DNA from: Verrucomicrobiota bacterium
GTDB lineage: Bacteria > Verrucomicrobiota > Verrucomicrobiia > CAIQCK01
Length of the DNA stretch: 54,044 nt
NCBI GenBank assembly: GCA_016219905.1
Contig: JACRKA010000097.1
Span: forward strand, 1-54,044
Direction of reading: 5' to 3'
Of the stretch, positions 49,223-54,044 are shown piece after piece; position 1 is the stretch's first letter; every line of letters begins with the position of its first letter. The position numbers and the translations under genes were made by a program. Under the pieces are notes generated by a model, which made no database searches, had not been told where the DNA came from, and saw nothing but the letters and a program-made list of their open reading frames with translations.

Positions 49223-50481
49223 ACCCTGAAGACAACAAGACGCCGCCCCCGACCGAAATCCTGATCGTGGAAGACAGCCCGACCCAGGCGCTGCTCCTGC
49301 GCCGGCTGCTGGAGCAACACGACTGCAAAGTCGCCGCCGCCGGCAGCGGCGCACAGGCGGTGGAGCTTCTCCGCAAGCAGCGGCCCACGATGGTCATCTC
49401 CGACGTGAACATGCCCGGCATGGACGGCTACGAACTCTGCCGCCGCATCAAGGCCGATCCCGCGCTCCGGGACATCCCGTTGATGCTGCTGACCACGCTC
49501 TCCGACCCCAAGGACGTCGTCCGCGGCCTGGAGTGCGGCGCGCACAGCTTCATGACCAAGCCCTACGACGAACGCCAGCTTCTCTCGCGCATCCGCTACA
49601 TCCTGGCCAACGAACAGCTCCGCCGGCAGAATCCGCCCGAAGCCGCCATCCAGATCGAGTTCGCCGGCCAGAAGTATGCCATCGCCGCCGGGCGCGACCA
49701 GGTCCTCGACTTCCTGCTTTCCACCTACGAGACCGCCGTCGAGCAGAACCGCGAACTGCGCGTCACCAGCGACGCGCTCGAGCACCAGAAACAGGAACTG
49801 GCCCGCTCCAACGCCGAGCTGCAACAGTTCGCCTACGTCGCCTCCCACGACCTGCAGGAGCCGCTGCGCATGGTCAGCAGCTACCTCGGCATGATCGAAC
49901 AGCGCTACAAGGACCAACTCGACGCCAGCGCCCACGAGTTCATCGCCTTCGCCGTGGACGGCGCCCATCGCATGAGCCAGCTCATCACCGACCTGCTCAC
50001 CTACGCCCGCGTGGACACCAAGGGCAAGCCCCTCGTGCCCACCGACGCCGCCCGGCCGCTCAACGCCGCCCTGGCCAACCTCAAGCTCGCCATCGCCGAG
50101 AGCGGCGCGCAGGTGACTTGCGGCGCGTTGCCGGCGGTCAAGGCCGACGAGGCGCAACTGGTGCAGTTGTTCCAGAACCTCATCGGCAACGCCATCAAGT
50201 TCCGCAAGAAAACCGGACCCTCCCAGGTTGCCATCGCCGCCACCCGCTCCGGCGCCGAATGCACCTTCACCGTCCGCGACAACGGCATCGGCATGGACCC
50301 CTCGCAGTTCAAGCGCATCTTCCTGATCTTCCAGCGCCTCCACACCCGCGAGGAATACCCCGGCACCGGCATCGGCCTGGCCGTCTGCAAAAAAATCGTC
50401 GAACGCCACGGCGGCCGCATCTGGGTCGAGTCCGAGCCGGGCAAAGGCTCCGTCTTCTCCTTCACCCTCCCGGCGGCTTAG
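49219..50481 (+). CDS. Receiver-histidine kinase hybrid
   Basis: 420 residues. Receiver domain at ~12-130 (phospho-acceptor Asp62 in [12 protein letters not shown], Lys113 in FMTKPYD). After a ~60-residue helical linker comes HisKA with His210 in [15 protein letters not shown], then HATPase with [12 protein letters not shown] (N box), [22 protein letters not shown] (G1 and F box) and [13 protein letters not shown] (G2). No membrane helix or output DNA-binding domain. The SHDLQEP motif is typical of phytochrome-like kinases. The receiver lies in front, so it relays phosphate from another kinase or is self-regulated. Located just after the UrtA-like lipoprotein. Confidence 0.92.
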   Translation: MNPEDNKTPPPTEILIVEDSPTQALLLRRLLEQHDCKVAAAGSGAQAVELLRKQRPTMVISDVNMPGMDGYELCRRIKADPALRDIPLMLLTTLSDPKDVVRGLECGAHSFMTKPYDERQLLSRIRYILANEQLRRQNPPEAAIQIEFAGQKYAIAAGRDQVLDFLLSTYETAVEQNRELRVTSDALEHQKQELARSNAELQQFAYVASHDLQEPLRMVSSYLGMIEQRYKDQLDASAHEFIAFAVDGAHRMSQLITDLLTYARVDTKGKPLVPTDAARPLNAALANLKLAIAESGAQVTCGALPAVKADEAQLVQLFQNLIGNAIKFRKKTGPSQVAIAATRSGAECTFTVRDNGIGMDPSQFKRIFLIFQRLHTREEYPGTGIGLAVCKKIVERHGGRIWVESEPGKGSVFSFTLPAA

Positions 50482-50563
50482 GGGTGATGCGCAGCGCAGA
50501 CCTGTCCGTTCTTGCGGTGGCGGCTGGTGATGCGGCAGACTGGGCGCGTGCGATGACTCCGCC

Positions 50564-52468
50564 ATGAAACGCGCCGCTGCCATCCTTCCGGTTCTGCTCG
50601 CCCTCTCCACGCTTTCGCTCATGGCCGCGACGACGGACCTGGGCAACGGATTCAGCGACCACGGGGTGGCGACGCCGATCAGCAATCACCGCGGCACGGC
50701 GGCGACGGTGGACGGCCACGGGCGCAACGTGGTGTTGTCGTGGCTGAACGACCATCGCGGCGGCTACGAGTTGCTGTTGGTGGATGTCGAGGCGGGCAAG
50801 GCGGAGGAGCATCCGATGCCGTTCCCGCCGGGGGATCATCCGTTCGCGTCCATCCTGTCGGGCGGCAACAAGTTCTACACGCACTTCAACGGCCGCTTCG
50901 TCGAGTTCGACCCGGCCACGCGCGCGTTCACGTTCTGCCAGAAGACGAAGCCGCAGATGGCGATGAGCATGACGGAGGACGACCACGGGGTCATCTGGTC
51001 GGCGACGTATCCGAACAGCGGGCTGGTGTCGTTCGACCCGAAGACGCGCGAGTTCAAGGACCACGGCTATCTCTACAAGCAGAACTGGGCGCAATACCCC
51101 CGCTCGGTGGCGGCCAACGACGCGGGATGGATTTACCTCGGCATCGGCTCGACGCGCGGGCAGATCATCGCGTTCGACCCGCAGTCGGGGACGGCAACGC
51201 CGCTGGTGCCGGAGGAGCAGCGGGTCCACGGCTACAGCACGCTGTATCGCGACCGGGACGGGAAGGTTTACGGAGATCCCGTTCCGGGAAAGAAGGACAA
51301 CTGGCTGATGCTCCACAAAGGCAAGGCCACGGCCATCGGCAAGCACGACAAGCGGCAGCCCAAACCTGTCATCGCGGACAGCCAGAGCTTGTTTCACAAC
51401 ACGTTCCCCGACGGCAAGCGCATCACGGCCTACAGTCTCGTGGACCGGAAGTTCGCCGTCACGGACCCGAAGACGAAGCAAACGAAGGCGTTCAGCTTCG
51501 ATTACCAGAGCGAGGGCGCGCACATCATGGGCGTCGCGGCGGCGCCGGGCGGCACGATTTGCGGCGGCACGGCGTTCCCGATGCGGTTCTTCAGTTTCGA
51601 TCCGCGCAAGGACGAATGGGTCAACCGCGAGGCTTACGGCCAGTGGAACACGGTGGCGCGGCAAGGCGACCGGTTCTTCGTCGGCGCCTACAGCAGCGGC
51701 TCGCTGCTGGAATGGAATCCATCCAAGCCGTGGGTCGAAACGAAGCAGGGTAAGCCGGAGAGCAATCCGCTCTACCATCTCAACTGCACGCCAACCATCA
51801 TCCGGCCTCACGCACTGCTCGCCCATCCCGACGGCAAGACGATCGTGATGGGCGGCACGCCCGCCTACGGTTGCACCGGCGGCGGGTTGCTTGTCTGGGA
51901 CCGCGAGACGCGCAATAGCGTGCTGCTGACCCATGAACAAATCCTGAAGGAACATTCGACCCTGAGCCTCGCGGCGCTGCCCGGCGGCAAACTGCTCGGC
52001 GGCACCACGACCAGCGCCGGCACGGGCGGCGAAAGGAAAGCGACCGAGGCCGCGCTCTACATCGTGGACATGGCGACGAAGAAGGTGGAGTGGCACGCGG
52101 CGGTCTTTCCCGGCGCGCAGGGCTACACCGACCTTTGCGCCGGGCCGGATGGGCTGGTGTTCGGGTTCGCCGACCAGAAGCGGTTCTTCGTCTTCGACGC
52201 GGCGAAACGCAAAGTCATCCACGAGCAGGACACGAGCGCGAAGTTTGGCCCCACGACGTCGCAGCAGGGGCCGCGCGTGTTCGTGACCGACGGCAAGGGC
52301 AATATCTACGTCCTCTTCGTGAAGGGCGTGGCGCGGCTCGATGCGAAGACGTTCGCGATCACCCTGCTCGCGCAGTCGCCCGTGCCCATCGGCGGCGGCG
52401 GCGACCATCTTGACGGCCGCATCTATTTCTTCCACGGCTCACATCTCTACAGCTACACGCTGAAGTAA
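50564..52468 (+). CDS. Exported beta-propeller-like protein
   Basis: 634 residues. Signal peptide MKRAAAILPVLLALSTLSLMA (cut near AATT). The rest is made of repeated blades with the pattern ..G.IW...P..GLVSFDPKTREF, ..IIAFDPQSGTATPL, MRFFSFDPRKDEW, LLVWDRETRN and LYIVDMATKKV. This suggests a seven- or eight-bladed propeller of the virginiamycin-B-lyase/PQQ-like group, but no catalytic motif is apparent. Located 82 bases after the kinase and 74 before the oxidoreductase gene; it may belong with the latter as a carbohydrate-processing or -binding element. The substrate is unknown. Confidence 0.75.
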   Translation: MKRAAAILPVLLALSTLSLMAATTDLGNGFSDHGVATPISNHRGTAATVDGHGRNVVLSWLNDHRGGYELLLVDVEAGKAEEHPMPFPPGDHPFASILSGGNKFYTHFNGRFVEFDPATRAFTFCQKTKPQMAMSMTEDDHGVIWSATYPNSGLVSFDPKTREFKDHGYLYKQNWAQYPRSVAANDAGWIYLGIGSTRGQIIAFDPQSGTATPLVPEEQRVHGYSTLYRDRDGKVYGDPVPGKKDNWLMLHKGKATAIGKHDKRQPKPVIADSQSLFHNTFPDGKRITAYSLVDRKFAVTDPKTKQTKAFSFDYQSEGAHIMGVAAAPGGTICGGTAFPMRFFSFDPRKDEWVNREAYGQWNTVARQGDRFFVGAYSSGSLLEWNPSKPWVETKQGKPESNPLYHLNCTPTIIRPHALLAHPDGKTIVMGGTPAYGCTGGGLLVWDRETRNSVLLTHEQILKEHSTLSLAALPGGKLLGGTTTSAGTGGERKATEAALYIVDMATKKVEWHAAVFPGAQGYTDLCAGPDGLVFGFADQKRFFVFDAAKRKVIHEQDTSAKFGPTTSQQGPRVFVTDGKGNIYVLFVKGVARLDAKTFAITLLAQSPVPIGGGGDHLDGRIYFFHGSHLYSYTLK

Positions 52469-52542
52469 ATGGTAGTCACGGGCGGGAGCGGGCGGGTAAG
52501 ATGCCGCCTGCTGCGAACGGCAGAGACAAGGGGTTGATCGCC

Positions 52543-53577
52543 ATGAAGCAGTTCAATGTCGGCATCGTCGGCTACGGTTGGGCGGCGGGCGCGCACATCG
52601 CGGCCATCAACGCCGGCCCGCGCGGCCAGGTCACCAAGGTCTGCTCGACACGGAAGCTGGACGCCGCGGAGTTGTCGGCGAAACACGGCTGTCCCATCCA
52701 GACCTACACCGACTACGAGGCGATGCTCGCGGAGCCGGACCTGCACGTCGTCTCGATCTGCACCTATCACCGCCACCACAAAGAGCAGATCATCGCCGCC
52801 GCGCGCGCCGGCAAGCACATCATCATCGAGAAGCCGCTGGCGCAGAACCTCCGCGACCTGCGCGAGGTTGAGCAGGCCGTGCGGGCGGCGGGCGTGAAGC
52901 TGTGCATCTGTTTCGAGATGCGGTTCTCGGAGCAGTTCCGGACGATCAAGGCGCTGATTGACGAAGGAAAGCTCGGCCGGCTGCATTACGGCGAGGTGGA
53001 TTACTACCACGGCATCGGCCCGTGGTATCCGGGTTTCAAGTGGTATCAAACCGCCGAGGACGGCGTCAGCAGCCTGCTGCTGGCGGGCTGTCACGCGATG
53101 GACACCCTGCTGCTCTGCCTCGACGGCGACGTGGACGAGGTGTTCAGTTACAGCACCGCGTCCTCCAACGCCGTGTTCGCGCCGTATGCGTATCCCTCGA
53201 CGACGGTGACGATGCTCAAGTTCAAGGACGGCAAGGTCGGCAAGGTCGCGTCGGTGCTGGATTGTTTCCAGCCGTATTATTTCCACACGCACCTCGTCGG
53301 CAGCGAAGGCACGCTGCTGGACGACAAGTTTGCCGGCCAGGACAAGCAATGGACCAAGCTCCCCTACAAGCCGGTGGATTCCGGTGACGTGAGCGACCAT
53401 CCATATCAGGTGGAGTTCGATCGGTTCTTCGAGGCGATTGCGCGCGGCGAGGAGATGCCGTTGACGGGACTCGCCGACGCGGTGCGCACGCACGAGGTGA
53501 TCTTCGCCGCCGACCTGTCGTGGCAGCAGAAACGGCCGGTGAAGCTGGAAGAGGTTCAACGCAAAGGAGTCCGATGA
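52543..53577 (+). CDS. Gfo/Idh/MocA-family oxidoreductase
   Basis: 344 residues. NAD(P) loop VGIVGYGWAAGAHIAAI at the N-terminus; the family signature EKPLAQNLRDLREVEQAV near residue 95; the C-terminal alpha/beta domain with GKLGRLHYGEVDYYHGIGPWYPG and SLLLAGCHAMDTLL (the conserved Gly-Cys-His region). It oxidises or reduces a sugar, inositol or related hydroxy compound. The start at 52543 has an AAGGGG site 10 bases upstream; an in-frame ATG at 52501 would add 14 residues that do not match the family. The stop overlaps the VOC gene start by 4 bases. Confidence 0.9.
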   Translation: MKQFNVGIVGYGWAAGAHIAAINAGPRGQVTKVCSTRKLDAAELSAKHGCPIQTYTDYEAMLAEPDLHVVSICTYHRHHKEQIIAAARAGKHIIIEKPLAQNLRDLREVEQAVRAAGVKLCICFEMRFSEQFRTIKALIDEGKLGRLHYGEVDYYHGIGPWYPGFKWYQTAEDGVSSLLLAGCHAMDTLLLCLDGDVDEVFSYSTASSNAVFAPYAYPSTTVTMLKFKDGKVGKVASVLDCFQPYYFHTHLVGSEGTLLDDKFAGQDKQWTKLPYKPVDSGDVSDHPYQVEFDRFFEAIARGEEMPLTGLADAVRTHEVIFAADLSWQQKRPVKLEEVQRKGVR

Positions 53578-53909
53578 AATTCGATCACGTGGGCATCCCG
53601 ACGACCGAGAACAAACCCGGAATGCAGTTCGTGGCCGCAACGCGCGTGTGGATCACCAATGCCTACAGCCATCCGTTCCGCGTGGAATGGCTGCGCTTCG
53701 AGCCGGACAGTCCCGTCACCGGCCCGCTGCATGACATGCCGCACGTGGGCTACCGCGTGGACAGCATCGAGCAGATCAAGGAACTGGGCAAAGGCATGAA
53801 AGTGCTGCTGGAGCCGTTCGACGCGGGCTTCGCGGTGGCAGGCTTCTTCCAGACGCCCGACGGCGCGAGCGTCGAGCTGGTCTGGTATCGCGAAGAACCC
53901 AAAGGCTGA
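53574..53909 (+). CDS. VOC-superfamily (glyoxalase-like) protein
   Basis: 111 residues, the size of one or two beta-alpha-beta-beta-beta modules. MKFDHVGIPTTENKPGM at the start (the 'DHVGI' strand with a metal His) and FFQTPDGASVELVWY at the end (with Glu) are typical of the fold; the middle HVGYRVDSIEQIKELGKGM is the helix-strand hinge. VOC proteins isomerise or open substrates with a divalent metal. Coupled to the oxidoreductase by an ATGA overlap. The product is unknown. Confidence 0.82.
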   Translation: MKFDHVGIPTTENKPGMQFVAATRVWITNAYSHPFRVEWLRFEPDSPVTGPLHDMPHVGYRVDSIEQIKELGKGMKVLLEPFDAGFAVAGFFQTPDGASVELVWYREEPKG

Positions 53910-53913
53910 CGCC

Positions 53914-54044
53914 ATGCTCAAGGGATTGCTGAAAGCGCTCGACGCCGGCGGCATGGAGCGCATCCATCGCGGCGCGCTGGCCGTGCTCGAACGCACCGGC
54001 CTGCGCAGCCGCGGCCGGTTCCTGCTGCGGGCGCTCGCGGACGC
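53914..54044 (+). CDS. MttB-like trimethylamine/corrinoid methyltransferase (3' truncated)
   Basis: 43 codons remain before the window ends. The N-terminus MLKGLLKALDAGGMERIHRG and ALAVLERTGLRSRGRFLLRA follows the opening of MttB-family methyltransferases (IH.A.L.VLE.TG), which transfer methyl groups from quaternary amines to a corrinoid protein. Many family members in such operons are non-pyrrolysine variants with other amine substrates. Only a short part is visible, so the call rests on one motif and the neighbourhood. Confidence 0.6.
   Translation, partial: MLKGLLKALDAGGMERIHRGALAVLERTGLRSRGRFLLRALAD

Overview
This is a GC-rich bacterial chromosome segment of 54 kb. It is densely coded on both strands, and many genes are linked by 4-bp ATGA/GTGA overlaps. 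No rRNA or direct phylogenetic marker allows a firm placement. The best guess is a verrucomicrobial or related PVC-group organism. The grounds are an FHA-CpaF fusion in a Tad pilus locus, secreted PQQ-type propellers fused to a methyltransferase-like domain, and palindromic 'gaagtccgaagg'-type repeats inside and between genes, one of which makes up a signal peptide. Taxonomy here is inference. There are two tRNAs with encoded CCA, no CRISPR array, no transposase and no recognisable phage gene. No gene-free gap exceeds 300 bases; the longest, about 280 bases before 29856, holds a gene remnant.

Layout. 1-5.1 kb: end of an amino-acid permease carrying a universal-stress-protein domain; an amt-glnK ammonium operon on the minus strand behind a consensus sigma-54 site; queA; and a RibD-type reductase. 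5.1-17.6 kb: a Tad/Flp pilus locus with two Flp pilins, three TadE/TadG-like pseudopilins, CpaB, FHA-CpaF, TadB and TadC, followed by a DUF192 protein, an FHA-membrane protein and a PEGA-repeat lipoprotein. A minus-strand gene splits tadB from tadC. Secretin, CpaE and prepilin peptidase are not in the window. 17.6-24.1 kb: an SDR, a TPR-metallopeptidase, aroC, tRNA-Ala, infA, a desaturase, and the aguB-aguA pair that turns agmatine into putrescine.

24.1-35.8 kb is accessory in character: a giant exported PQQ propeller, an iron-sulfur-type flavoprotein, a parallel beta-helix protein, a degraded gene, an SGNH-like exported protein, and then five genes joined by stop/start overlaps (M14-like carboxypeptidase, methyltransferase, ChbG deacetylase, ATP-grasp ligase, GT4 glycosyltransferase). 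This last set is the best candidate for an undescribed pathway. 35.8-40.5 kb on the minus strand: adk, an APC permease, an MHS transporter and a membrane desaturase.

40.6-47.3 kb: an eight-haem cytochrome with HEAT-like and TPR repeats, then a lipid or polyketide-like cassette (ACP-dehydratase fusion, KAS, SDR) converging on an MGDG-synthase-like glycosyltransferase. 47.4-50.5 kb: tRNA-Arg with a strong promoter, then an overlapping set made of a small protein, a UrtA-like lipoprotein, a 45-aa small ORF and a receiver-histidine kinase. 50.5-54 kb: an exported propeller, a Gfo/Idh/MocA oxidoreductase, a VOC protein and the start of an MttB-like methyltransferase, probably a catabolic unit continuing beyond the window.
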